NCBI RefSeq assembly: GCF_002288925.2
Contig: NW_022098044.1
Span: 9,492,581 to 9,556,580, forward strand
Source of the DNA: Delphinapterus leucas
Taxonomy: Eukaryota; Chordata; Mammalia; Artiodactyla; Monodontidae
Direction of reading: 5' to 3'
DNA: 64,000 bases
The notes below the pieces were generated by a model. That model was not told the origin of the DNA. It searched no databases and saw only the letters and a list, made by a program, of their open reading frames with translations. Shown in pieces: positions 11,830 to 21,762 of the stretch. Numbering within the stretch: the first letter of the stretch is position 1; each line of letters starts with the position of its first letter. The position numbers and the translations under genes were made by a program.

Positions 11830-12000
11830 TTTTATGGTTTATCTCCCCTATTGGACTGTGAGCTTCATGAAAGCAAGGATCATGTGTGATTCCTGTGGGT
11901 AACCACAGTGCCCAGAACAGTCTTGAGTACAGAACATTCCCAGTGGATATCTGTTAGAAGATGCACCATACATGTTTGTTGAAGGAATGGTTGAATTGGC
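11830..12000 (+). repeat. L2 LINE, 3' end
   Basis: 'ggactgtgagcttcatgaaagcaaggatca' (as separate words), 'cacagtgcccagaacag' and 'catgtttgttgaaggaatgg' follow the L2 3' end. Weakly conserved. Confidence 0.6.
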
Positions 12001-12734
12001 ATCAAAGGAGTCTTCTGCATTAGCCCATTGGCTGGTAATTCTAAGCTTTTTACAGTTCATCGCAAAATGTACTTTCCTTTTTTCAGTTGGAGTGAATCAA
12101 GAGTAGACATGCATGTTTTTTTCATTGTGAGGAAAGGCTTTTATTATTTTTTAGGTTCTGCCCCGGCACCCCCGCAAAGAGAGCCAACACTGGCTCTCAC
12201 GTAAGATCCAGGAGTCTCTGCAGTTTGGAACCCAACACCACATTTCCTAGAATACCTGACGCCCTCGCAGGCCTCCTCTGGCTATAATGGAAAAGGGATA
12301 TGCCTGGGGACTGTGCTGGTAATAGAAAGAAGCAGAACGTCTGTTTTCCACTAACGGCTCCTGATTGGGGTTTGTTATGCCCAGTCTGAATTGACCTGGA
12401 ACTTGGCCGCGGCTCTGGCCGCCCCGGGGTAAGGCGGGGGACCCAGCAGAGGCGGCTGCACCGCAAGGTTATAGCGCTGAGCTGCTCCTCGCTCTGGAAG
12501 GTGCCAGAGCGCGGGAGATGCTGTGGTTGGTAAAGGCTGCTCGGCGCTAGTCAGGTGAGGCCTGGAGGTTCGCATCTGCAGATCCATCTTTGGGTGTACA
12601 GTCTTTGGATCCTCTTCTCAGCTCTGAAGAGGCGGTTCCAGCGGTCGGGTAGCTCGGGTGAACTGGGTTTAGCCCTTGTCACCGCTCGGAACTGGGCATC
12701 CCGGGACTCCCAGTCCTTTGAGGTCTTGCTCAGG

Positions 12735-12747
12735 ACTACATTTCCCA
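12735..12747 (+). promoter_or_regulatory. ZNF143/Staf (ACTACA…CCCA) motif
   Basis: 'actacatttccca' matches the ACTACAnTTCCCA core bound by ZNF143 with THAP11/HCFC1 at many CpG promoters. Its position about 270 bp upstream of the exon 1 donor fits a promoter site. Confidence 0.65.
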
Positions 12748-12820
12748 AAAGGCTCCGCGGTGATTGAAAGTTCTATCAGCCTATGGACGGGGCAGAATTC
12801 TCGTGCCAGAAACTGAGAAG

Positions 12821-12825
12821 CCAAT
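12821..12825 (+). promoter_or_regulatory. CCAAT box
   Basis: 'gccaatggc' matches the NF-Y consensus in the ZNF774 CpG island, about 75 bp after the Staf-like site. Confidence 0.5.
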
Positions 12826-12849
12826 GGCAAGAGGACGGGGGCGGTATTT

Positions 12850-13014
12850 TCCGGCTGCTGGCTGTCTTGTCCAGAGTCCCACCTGTGTCCCCACAGCCCT
12901 GTCACGAATCCCAGTCGGGTTCTGGGCGGGACTGCCACGGCGTTGCGGGCCGGGTGCGGCTCGGCGGTGGAGGACTCTCACTTCGTGCTCCATCCCGGGC
13001 TGGGCCCCGGGGCG
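12850..13014 (+). other. ZNF774: Probable non-coding exon 1 of ZNF774 (5' end uncertain)
   Basis: Ends at a near-consensus splice donor (GCG|gtgagt at 13015) in the CpG island. The only clear partner is the acceptor at 14735, just ahead of the start codon. The 3' edge is well supported; the 5' edge is a guess. Confidence 0.6.
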
Positions 13015-13190
13015 GTGAGTGATCCGGGGAAGGAGACTGCGGCTGCAGCCCGGGCGCTGCTGAGGGGCGTGGATGGGGCTCGCCCGCCGCCCCGGCGTTG
13101 TCTCTGCCGGGTCCTCGCGCTCGCCTTTCCGAGCCCGCGGGTCTTGCTGAGGAGTGGGGAGAGGTAGCTGCGCTTTTCTCTGCCGGCGTC

Positions 13191-14735
13191 AGGATAGCTC
13201 ATCCTCTTAATTTTTTTGCTCCTCGGTGGTAGTCCTCTGGTTTCAGTTTAGCTTTGCGACCCTTTGACCGCTGCACCTAGATTAGGGCCTACAGCACCGC
13301 GAGGGAGGAGAATGGGTGTCGGCCCTACCGGTGCGGTCATGTTCCTATTAATAAACCCAGTGAACAAACTAGTGCTTCTCACAATGGCACTTAGTCACAG
13401 CACCTCAGCGGTCTAGGGCCTTTGAGGTCACCTGTACGGGGGTGCAGGAGACCGGGTGGCAGGAGACCGGGTGGGAAACAGGGCTTCTCTAACCTTGGCT
13501 GAGAACTCTCCATCCCGCTGTCTCCTGCAGGTGGGCCCTGCTGTTGGGTTTTGTAATGAATGGAGAAATAAAATGTATGCTCAAAACTCATTACAGTTTT
13601 CACTTCCTAATGACATTATTTTTGTTTGTTAAGGTTTTAAACCAGAGAGATGAAATGTATTCCCACAGCTTTTAGGCTCCTAAAAACCCAGTACTTTATA
13701 AGTGACCGATAGCAATATGTGTGAATGCATAAATGTTTCCATGAAAAGTGTGTGTATTCTAGTAGTGCACAGGTGCTCTGATTGGTGAGACAAAAGATGT
13801 GAAAGAGTAAAAGTTCCTCACCCCGGTATGATCCATCCTCCACTGAAATGCAGAATTCTTTGTAGAAGGTTCATCTGTTCAATCAGCTGACTGACAATAT
13901 TTGTTTTGAGTGGAAACTCTTCAAGGGGGAAAACAAACAAAAAAACAAACATTATCCTATATTACTTTGTGACTCCTAATGCCTAACAGAATATTAATTA
14001 TTGAATAAATTACTGATCCATCCAGTAACCTGACCATCTCCCCCCAAATAATTTTTTCATGATAGTGATGTTAATTTTATTAATGTGTTAATGATTGTTT
14101 TCAGCCCCCAAGCATTTTGTTTTGTGCTTATCGCCATTGAATTTCACTTAATTTTACAGCTTATCCATGTTGTTTTTTAAAATCCATGTCCTTTTAAGTC
14201 CCATTTCTGACTGCATTAAACCTTGAAATAGAACGATACCTAGGGCAGTTCCTTTTGGGCTTCTGCATAGTTTGTCCCTTGAAGTTGACACTAAATCTAC
14301 AAGCCAGGAAAAGTCAGCTATTCTCATAACTAATATGAGTCTAATGAAGTCCGCAATTTCCTACCTAGCTGAGGAAAATGTAGTTGGAGAGAATCCAAAG
14401 CTTTCCAGAAATCGAGTTATACCTGTGCACTCTCTCCTCTGTTTATCTTGTCCATCATGGACAATTTGTTCCTCAAAAAGTTAATGTCTCCAAAAGACTG
14501 AGGGTTCTGCAGATGTGTTTGGGAGGTCCAGGACTCATTTTGTGATGAGAAAGTTGGCCAAAGGAAAGGTTATGTTAAAACAGAATAAGAAAAGCATCCC
14601 TTCTGTGGTTGACAGCATTTACTTCAGAGCTATCTATTCTGGTCAGTTGGGGCCGTAGTGGCTGTATTTCGGTTTTGAGACAATGGTGAGAATATCTAAA
14701 GAGCTCTTGATGCATACTGAGGTCTCTTGCTGTAG
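13191..14735 (+). other. ZNF774: ZNF774 intron 1 (most of it)
   Basis: The intron runs 13015-14735 (its first part is in the CpG island). It is AT-rich with no recognisable repeat or coding signal. It ends with a good polypyrimidine/acceptor, 'ggtctcttgctgtag'. Confidence 0.6.
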
Positions 14736-14744
14736 GAACTGATG

Positions 14745-14848
14745 ATGTGGCTGGGGACTTCAGGGATGAGTGCATTACCTGGACACTGCTTAGAGAGTCC
14801 TCTTCAGGGATACCACCCAGCACAGTTAGAAGAATGGGCTCTCAAAGG
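14745..14848 (+). CDS. ZNF774: ZNF774 coding exon 2: N-terminal 34 residues
   Basis: The exon begins at 14736 after acceptor 'tgtag' and has 9 bases of 5' UTR. The chosen start ATG (14745) opens [20 protein letters not shown]…, close to the human ZNF774 N-terminus as I remember it. An in-frame ATG sits three bases upstream (14742). The 14745 ATG has A at -3, the better Kozak context, and gives the 483-residue length known for human. The exon ends …EEWALK plus GG at donor gtaagg (14849). The G codon is split (phase 2) and joins exon 3 in frame. This segment has no known domain; it occupies the place where a KRAB-A exon lies in related genes. Confidence 0.9.
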
Positions 14849-15234
14849 GTAAGGATGCTACTCTCCTTTATCTTAGATATTTTGAGAGGGCCCAGATCTG
14901 AGTGGTCTCTAGGGTTGTTGGTCTCTTAGAGCTTCAGATCTCTATGAGAGTAATTGTTACTTCCCTGGCAGAAAAAGAACGACTTCCATTTTTATGGCAC
15001 TTAGTAGTTTGCAGATTTATTTGATATTTATTGTCTTACTGCTATCTCACCATAACTCTTTGATGTATTTTCATCCCCCTTTTCCAGCTCAGGATCCTGA
15101 GACTCAAAAAGTTAAGTGGCAGAGGTGAGAGTTCAACCCAGGTCTTTGTGGAAAAGGGGGAGCTCTCCCCATGGCTTTTTTCCTGTCACTTAAAAAAAAA
15201 AAACCCTCCAGTGCTCTTTCTAAAATACTGTGGC

Positions 15235-15362
15235 AGGACTTCCCTGGCCATCCAGGGGATAAGACTCCACGCTCCCACTGCAGGGGGCGCCGGTTCAATC
15301 CCTGGTTAGGGAACTAAGATCCTGCACGCTGCACCGTGTGGCCAAAAAAAAAACAAAAAAAG
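15235..15362 (+). repeat. CHR-type SINE, short (ZNF774 intron 2)
   Basis: Head, B box 'cggttcaatccctgg' and an A-rich tail. Imperfect target duplication 'aaatactgtggca' / 'aaataccatggca' on the two sides. Confidence 0.9.
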
Positions 15363-15399
15363 GGGGAAAAAAATACCATGGCAATGCCTTCTCCCTGCT

Positions 15400-16130
15400 T
15401 TACTTCATATCTAATACACAAGTGATAGGTACTCACAAAAAAAAGGCAAGCAAAATGAAAACAAAAGTCATCCATCCCACTGCTGAAGAGTTACGATCCT
15501 TCCAGCCATTTTCCTAAGCGTATATACAATTAAAAAAAAAAAAAAAGAAAAGAAAAACATTGGGATCATACTGAATATTCAGTTGTAAATCTTACTTTCT
15601 TACACATTGTATTGTGAATATATTTTGACAATAAATATCTGTACATTACTTAAAATAACCACTTAGTATTTTGTTTTATGGAATACAGCAATTACATTAA
15701 ATTGAACCACATATGTGAGCATTTTTTGACCACTTTTTACCTATAAACTGCCAATTTCATATGGCTCAATCAAATGTAATTATTTCTTTGTTGAGGGACA
15801 TTTAGGTTATTTCAAATTTTCAGCTATATTGTGATGATGATCTCTTAGCTAATTGTCTTTTTGAAAGTATTGTTTATTGAAGCGTAATGAGTTAATAATT
15901 AGCTAATATATCTTTTGCACAACTTTCTTTCTTTTTCTTTTTTTTTTTTTTGTTTTACTTTTTTTCATTTCCTTAGAATTCCCAGAATTAGAATTGCTGG
16001 GTTTGAGAATAGATTTCTAAGGTATTTGGTGTTTTTGAAAAATGCCTTCCAAAAAGATTGAACCAAGCTATTTATTTCTGTTAGCATTGTATGAAAGTGT
16101 CCATTTCTTCATATTCTATCATGGTAGGTA
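15400..16130 (-). repeat. L1M-type LINE fragment, antisense
   Basis: 'ttgggatcatactgaatattc', 'gaattgctgggtttgag' and 'atgccttccaaaaagattg' are the antisense of old L1 ORF2/3' sequence. It appears to continue after the MIR, at 16386-16510. Confidence 0.6.
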
Positions 16131-16154
16131 TCATAATCTAAGAGTCTGGATAAA

Positions 16155-16385
16155 ATAATAGTGATAGCTAACATTTACTGAGGACTTAATCACTTAATCC
16201 TCACGACAACTCTGTAAGGTGGGTTTTATCATTATCCCTAATTTATAGATGAAGACACTGAGACACAGAGAGTTTAAGTAACTTTCCTGAGGTTACACAG
16301 CTAGTAAGAGGCAGAGTTAGGATTCAAATTCAGGCAACATGACTCCTGAGTTTGCACTCTTTACCTCTACACTATATTGCCTAAG
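16155..16385 (-). repeat. MIR SINE
   Basis: Reverse-complement MIR: 'gctaacatttactgagg', 'aatcctcacgacaactctg', 'gatgaagacactgagacacagag', 'ttacacagctagtaag'. It splits the L1M fragment. Confidence 0.9.
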
Positions 16386-16515
16386 TGTATCATTGTTTTA
16401 ATTTGAATTTCTTTGGTTAATGTTGAGGTTAAAAGTTTTCCATATATTTATAAGCTGCTTGTATTTTTTTCTTTTCTGAATTGCCTATTCATGTTCTTTG
16501 TCCATTTTTTTGTTT
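16386..16515 (-). repeat. L1M-type fragment, continuation
   Basis: 'gaattgcctattcatgttctttgtcca' (in parts) is the continuation of the antisense L1 seen before the MIR. Confidence 0.55.
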
Positions 16516-16603
16516 TTGTTTTGTTTTTTTCTTACAAGTGTTTGTCTTTTTCTCATGGCAATACCGACTGCTGCCCTTCTGGGAAAATTTAAAAAGTAAA
16601 CAT

Positions 16604-16880
16604 GGGGCTTACCTGGTGGCGCAGTGGTTAAGAATCCGCCTGCCAATACAGGGGACACGGGTTCATGCCCTGGTCTGGGAAAATCTCACATGCGGCAGAG
16701 CAACTAAGCCCGCAAGCCACAACTATTGAAGCCCACATGCCTAGAGCCTGTGCTCCACAACAAGAGAAGCTACCACAATGAGAAGCCCGCGCACCGCAGC
16801 TAGAGAAAGCCTGCGCGCAGCAAAAAAGACCCAACGCAGCCAAAAATAAATAAATATTTTTAAAATAAATAAATAAAAAT
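16604..16880 (+). repeat. CHR-type SINE, long
   Basis: Head 'ggcttacctggtggcgcag', 'gaagcccgcgcaccgcag', ending 'gacccaacgcagcc' plus an AAAT tail. Target duplication 'aaaaagtaaacat' at 16591-16603 and 16881-16893. Confidence 0.95.
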
Positions 16881-16976
16881 AAAAAGTAAACATTATAGTT
16901 ATAGTTAACTTCCTTGATTCTTTCTAAGGGGGAGGTCATGGCAGCTTTGTTTTGATAAAATTTTATCTCCACATGG

Positions 16977-17185
16977 GCTTCCCTGGTGGCGCGGTGGTTG
17001 AAAGTCCGCCTGCCGATGCAGGGGACACAGGTTCGCGTCCTGGTCCGGGAGGATCCCACATGCCGCGGAGCGGCTGGGCCCGTGAGCCATGGCCGCTGAG
17101 CCTGCGCGTCCGGAGCCTGTGCTCCACAACGGGAGCGGCCACATCAGTGAGAGGCCCGCGTACCGCAAAAAACAAAACAAAACAA
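16977..17185 (+). repeat. CHR-type SINE, compact
   Basis: Near-consensus copy ending 'gaggcccgcgtaccgc' plus an AAAAC tail. The target duplication includes 'tatctccacatggg' on each side. Its low divergence suggests a recent insertion. Confidence 0.95.
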
Positions 17186-17486
17186 AATTATATCTCCACA
17201 TGGGTTTAGCCTTGTGCCTTGAGAGATGAGTTATTGTGCTTATTCTAGAATTTCTATCACCCAAGTCTGATTTTTTTTTTAACGGGAGGAAAAGAGCTTT
17301 TTCTCAGCCTCTTGGGGAGAGCACCCTTTTTTATCACTTCATCATGGCTGCCCTTTTAAAGAGACTTAACACACATTAGAGTTTCCTGGGGTGTTCTACT
17401 CCACCTAGGGAAGAAGGGGGGATTGCATTTTGCTCAGGCCTTGTGTGATGGCTCACATTAACATCCTGTGTTCACCTTCCTTATAG

Positions 17487-17593
17487 GATTTCTAGACCAA
17501 GTGCAATCTCCCAGCTAGAGCAGAAGGAAGAGCCATGGGCCCTACCACTCCAAAATTTTGAGACTAGGAAGATCCTGAGGGAAAGTCACACAG
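17487..17593 (+). CDS. ZNF774: ZNF774 coding exon 3: KRAB-B-like segment
   Basis: Acceptor 'ccttatag' at 17486 and donor gtgagatg at 17594. Frame is kept on both sides: GG from exon 2 plus G here makes Gly35, and the last G here plus AC of exon 4 makes Asp71. Residues 36-70 include [19 protein letters not shown], which closely resembles the KRAB-B box of KRAB zinc-finger proteins (family form: ISKPDVISQLEQGEEPW). A split-glycine junction just before the box is also usual in KRAB genes. No KRAB-A box is found. Without KRAB-A, recruitment of TRIM28/KAP1 is not expected; this is inference from the family. Confidence 0.92.
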
Positions 17594-18062
17594 GTGAGAT
17601 GTGTTACCCAGTGGGCAGAAATCTAGCGTTTCAGCCCTTGTTTAAATGAGGAATTTGGAATGCTGCCCTAGACTTTTGTTCTTACTATTAGAAGGTTAAA
17701 TTTGACTTCCTGGGCAATCAGTCATTGACCAGATAAAGTCTTCATTTTAAGTAAACATTTCACTTTTGTCTAGACTCTAACATCTTTGAAAGGAGTTGCC
17801 CAATTTTGACAAGATATGGTATACTCTTGATATGAAGGTCCCCTCAAGATTCACCTGACCATCTTAAAATAAAAAGGGATTAGGAATTCATATTTTCTGT
17901 AAGCTCAATGATCTTCAATAAACTTTTCACAAAGTGAAAACGAGAGTAGTCAAACTAAATGTGGTCTGTTGCAAAAACACTAATTTTTATCTTTCTTGCT
18001 TTCTGATGATCTTTCCTGATAAGTGATAACTTTATTCTCTGTTACTTCTGTTAATTTTTCAG
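17594..18062 (+). other. ZNF774: ZNF774 intron 3
   Basis: 469 bases with no recognisable repeat. It ends in a strong acceptor (ctgttaatttttcag). Confidence 0.8.
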
Positions 18063-19303
18063 ACTTTAAGAATCAGGTGGTAAAACTCAATCAGGACATT
18101 TCTGAAACAGCAGAACAGTGTGGAACATCCTCAGAAAGGGCCAAGAAAGATATTTCTCATACTCCTCGTTGGGGAGGAAACTGGGAGAGGGGTCTTGAAT
18201 TAGAAGGACAGCATGGAACCCTTCTAGGAAAGGGCCAGCAGGAGCCCTTTTCACAGGAGAAGGAATTAAACAAGCTCCTGGAAGGATATATAGGAAAGAA
18301 GCCGATGTGTGCAGAATGTGGAAAAAGCTTTAACCAGAGTTCCTATCTCATAAGACACCTAAGAACCCATACCGGTGAGAGGCCTTATAAATGCATGGAG
18401 TGTGGGAAAGGCTTCAAACAGAGTTCAGACCTTGTCACCCACCACAGAACACACACAGGGGAGAAACCCTACCAATGCCATGGATGTGAGAAAAAATTCA
18501 GCGACAGCTCAACCCTCATCAAACATCAGAGAACCCACACAGGTGAGAGACCCCATGAGTGCCCAGAGTGTGGGAAGACTTTCGGACGGAAACCACACCT
18601 CATAATGCACCAAAGAACCCACACAGGAGAGAAGCCCTACACGTGCCTCGAGTGTCATAAAAGCTTTAGTCGCAGCTCCAATTTCATCACCCACCAGAGG
18701 ACCCACACGGGAGTGAAGCCTTACAGGTGTAATGACTGTGGGGAGAGTTTCAGCCAGAGCTCGGATTTGATTAAGCACCAGAGAACCCACACAGGAGAAC
18801 GGCCCTTTAAGTGCCCGGAGTGCGGGAAGGGCTTTAGAGATAGTTCCCATTTTGTGGCTCACATGAGCACTCACTCAGGAGAAAGGCCGTTCAGTTGTCC
18901 TTACTGCCACAAAAGTTTCAGTCAGAGCTCGCATCTGGTCACGCACCAGAGGACACACACAGGTGAGAGGCCTTTTCAGTGTGACAGTTGTGGGAAAGGA
19001 TTTGCCGACAGCTCTGCCCTCATCAAGCACCAACGGATCCACACAGGAGAAAGACCCTATAAATGTGGCGAGTGTGGGAAGAGCTTCAATCAGAGCTCCC
19101 ACTTCATTACCCATCAACGAATCCACTTAGGAGACAGACCCTATCGCTGTCCTGAGTGTGACAAAACCTTCAATCAGCGTTCCCATTTTCTCACACACCA
19201 GAGAACACATACGGGAGAAAAACCGTTTCACTGTAGTAAATGTGACAAGAGCTTCCGACAGAAGGCACACCTTTTATGCCATCAGAACACACATTTGATC
19301 TAG
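18063..19303 (+). CDS. ZNF774: ZNF774 coding exon 4: linker and 12 C2H2 zinc fingers
   Basis: Encodes residues 71-483 (Asp71 split with exon 3), stop TAG at 19301. The open frame extends upstream to 18023, but that part is intron. Residues 71-152 are an acidic/polar linker. Twelve fingers follow with an exact 28-residue period (Cys153 at 18308 to the C-terminus), all with complete C-x2-C…H-x3-H ligands. Recognition-helix segments in order: QSSYLIR, QSSDLVT, DSSTLIK, RKPHLIM, RSSNFIT, QSSDLIK, DSSHFVA, QSSHLVT, DSSALIK, QSSHFIT, QRSHFLT, QKAHLLC. Linkers are mostly TGE(R/K)P; variants are TGVKP after finger 5, SGERP after 7 and LGDRP after 10. Predicted nuclear DNA-binding protein; target genes unknown. 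Total length 483 residues equals the human protein as I recall it. No disruption seen. Confidence 0.96.
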
Positions 19304-19799
19304 GAGATAGTCTTTAATGGTTCTTCTCCCTTCAAATTTCCATTGCTATTATCTTTAAGCGCTCCAAATAGAGAAAACCTGAAACTGGGTGTTGGCGGCT
19401 CAAGTCGGGCCCTGATCTGTTCTCTTTTACCGTGCTTTAATGGCGAGGATAAACCTACAGGGTCCAAATAATGTTCTGAACACAAAAGGCGTTCCTTCAG
19501 TGTTTTTGACTGACTCTTAGACAGAAAAATGTGAGTTTAATGCTTGATGCCTGGTTACTAAAAGAGAAGTGAGATAAATGTAGTCACATTCTCATCATTA
19601 ATGATTCATATTTGATATCTTATACAAAGCCCTTGATACAATGCCTGGCCTTTAAAAGACACTCAGTACAGGGTTGGTTGCTTTTATCAGCCTTATTACT
19701 CAATGAGGAATTTATTATTGCAGCCCCACAAGCCCAGAACTTGCAAGAAATTAGACTGGAACTAGAAGATTCGGGGTGTGAACACATAGATTTAATAAA
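19304..19799 (+). other. ZNF774: Probable ZNF774 3' UTR
   Basis: Runs from the stop codon to the first AATAAA hexamer. There are no repeats, and later stop-rich sequence fits an untranslated region. The true end may lie further downstream. Confidence 0.5.
19794..19799 (+). terminator. ZNF774: Candidate polyadenylation signal AATAAA
   Basis: First canonical hexamer after the ZNF774 stop codon, 491 bases downstream. Usage is not shown by sequence alone. Confidence 0.45.
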
Positions 19800-20234
19800 A
19801 CAGAAAACACTCTCCTAATCCAGTGCTATGCAGTCACCAGATGTCTCATTGCCATGACAAGGCAGAATTATCATAGAGGATGTCTGCAGTCTTGTGACTT
19901 GGAGACTAGAAGAATTTTAGAAGCTCTTTGTACAGCTGTGTATGAGGTACTCCCCCTGGAAGTTTGCTGCCATCTGAGGCATAGAAAATATCCTGTGATG
20001 AACAGTCCAGAGGAACCTGGATGAGGACTGTAAAATTCTGGAAGCAAAGTTGCTGAGAATGTTAAATGATATTGCAGGGATCCTTCCCGGCATTTAGCTG
20101 AAGGATGTAACCCTTGTTTTGTAATTTGCTGGGTCACTGGCCCTTTAGTTGTAAGTTAACGCAAGTCTCTGATCCTTTTAGGGTCATTCATTTTATGCAC
20201 TAGTATACTCCTCTATTTAATTGAAGAAATGGAG
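19800..20234. other. Intergenic, no gene seen
   Basis: No recognisable repeat or coding signal. Confidence 0.5.
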
Positions 20235-20440
20235 GGAAGGCAGTGTGTTGGAAGGCACACCGACTTCGTTGAGAAGGTGAGGTGTTTGTGTCTTGGCCCC
20301 TTGACACCTAATTTGGCCAGACTTTCCCCTTCTCTCAGGCCCTACCCTACTTACCTCACAAGGTTATTGTGAGGATCTGATACATATACACGCACATGCA
20401 CACACACGCAAGCACTTTGTTGTTAAACTATAAAGTGTAA
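20235..20440 (+). repeat. MIR SINE, diverged
   Basis: 'ttggaaggcacaccgactt', 'ctacttacctcacaaggttattgtgagg' (in parts) follow the MIR consensus. A short CA-rich tract (about 20386-20413) is at its end. Confidence 0.6.
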
Positions 20441-21070
20441 TACCTGTAAAGTTTAATGTTATGGTATTGTTGCCAGTGTCTTTTCTTCCAAGGAGCTGTG
20501 GCTAATGTTTCCAAAGGTGTCCCACTTTCATATTGAGGGACTTCTTTTTTTACCTATTGAAAACCTAAGGCCTTCAAATGCTCAACTCATTATGTGACTC
20601 ATTACGGGTCACGTGATGAACTAACGGAAGAGCCAGGATATCTCTGCAGGTCTCCTCTTCAACAGCATGGAACAGACCAGCTCTGGGATTTGTTAGAGTG
20701 TCTCTGAGACACCACAGGCCTGGAGGACCCATATTATATCCATCAAACCACTCTGAATTTGGAAATGATGGAGGGATGTAGCCTACGTGCCCGAGAGCTT
20801 TATAGGGTCCTGTGCTGGGGTCCTCGATCCTCATGGCAGATATAAGTGGGTAAGGAGGGAGTTGGGTGTTGAACACTCCAGAGAGAAGAGTGGGGGACTG
20901 AAGGTGTTTTCTTTCAAGCTTTCCTGTGTCAATACAGACTAAATTAATACATCAGCCTTGGAACACTAGTTCTCTTCCATTATATGGAGTGCCACCTGAG
21001 TGCTGTAACTCATGCGGGGATAGAACTCAGCTGATAACCTAAACTCTTTCTTTAATAGGTAATTATCAGA
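20441..21070. other. Intergenic; AP-1-like and E-box motifs
   Basis: At 20593-20616 'tgactcattacgggtcacgtga' joins TGACTCA and TCACGTGA. A 100-codon minus ORF (20574-20876) has no domain. Enhancer function is only a guess. Confidence 0.35.
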
Positions 21071-21081
21071 AAAAAAAAATC

Positions 21082-21292
21082 TGGGGCTTCCCTGGTGGCG
21101 CAGTGGTTGGGAGTCCGCCTGCCGATGTAGGGGACGCAGGTTCGTGCCCCGGTCCGGGAAGATCCCACATGCCGTGGAGTGGCTGGGCCCGTGAGCCATG
21201 GCTGCTAAACCTGCACGTCTGGAGCCTGTGCTCCTCAACGGGAGAGGCCACAACGGTGAGAGGCCCACGTACCACAAAAAAAAAAAAAAAAA
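21082..21292 (+). repeat. CHR-type SINE, compact
   Basis: Near-consensus copy with the compact 3' end, poly-A tail and 'aaaaaatctgg' on both sides. Confidence 0.95.
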
Positions 21293-21327
21293 ATCTGGTT
21301 AATCCAGAGCTGTAAATTCTTAAAATG

Positions 21328-21505
21328 TGAGCCCAGACCAGTAGCATTATCATCACCTGGGAACTTGTTAGAAATGCAAATTCTAAGTCCCCACCCCAGA
21401 CCTACTGAACTGGAAACTCTAGGGGTGGGGTCCAGCAATATGTGTCTTAATAAGCCCTCCAGGTGATTATAATGCATACCCAAGGTTGAGAACCACTGCT
21501 TTAAA
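21328..21505 (+). repeat. MER5A (hAT-Charlie) element
   Basis: 'atcacctgggaacttgttag', 'accccagacctactgaa', 'gggtggggtccagcaat', 'gagaaccactgctt' match MER5A; non-autonomous with no coding. Confidence 0.9.
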
Positions 21506-21624
21506 AGATACCTCTTCTACTGAATGTAGACACAGTACTATTATTGCTCCTACCAAAAATTAACAGTGATTTTGTAATCATCAAATACTCCAGTCAATGT
21601 TCACGTTTCCCTAATTATCTTGTG

Positions 21625-21762
21625 TTTTATTTATTTATTTATTTATTTATTTTTGGCCTTGCCGCATGGTTTGCGGGATCTCAGTTCCCCGACCAGGAAT
21701 TGAACCTGGGCCACTGCAGTGAAAGTGCCAAGTCCTAACCACTGGACCACCAAGGAATTCCC
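21625..21762 (-). repeat. CHR-type SINE, short
   Basis: ATTT tail, then the reverse-complement body ending 'ggaccaccaaggaattcc'. Confidence 0.9.

Larger units (their letters stand above)
12405..13190 (+). promoter_or_regulatory. ZNF774: CpG island / promoter of ZNF774
   Basis: GC- and CpG-rich block in an otherwise AT-rich region, ending just past a strong splice donor at 13015. It contains a ZNF143/Staf-like motif (12735-12747) and a CCAAT box (12821-12825). There is no obvious TATA box, as usual for housekeeping-type CpG promoters. The transcription start cannot be fixed from sequence; it probably lies between the Staf-like motif and the donor. ORFs on both strands here are typical of GC-rich DNA and are not genes. 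Confidence 0.8.

Noticed and set aside
16628..17264. Recurrent ORFs such as 'SRCGAQAPDAQAQ' type peptides over SINEs
   Set aside because: They recur at every compact SINE (for example 24 kb, 40 kb, 48 kb, 56 kb) and are translations of the repeat.
18509..19126. Minus-strand ORFs opposite the zinc-finger array
   Set aside because: Shadow frames of a repetitive coding array; repeated peptide pattern mirrors the fingers.
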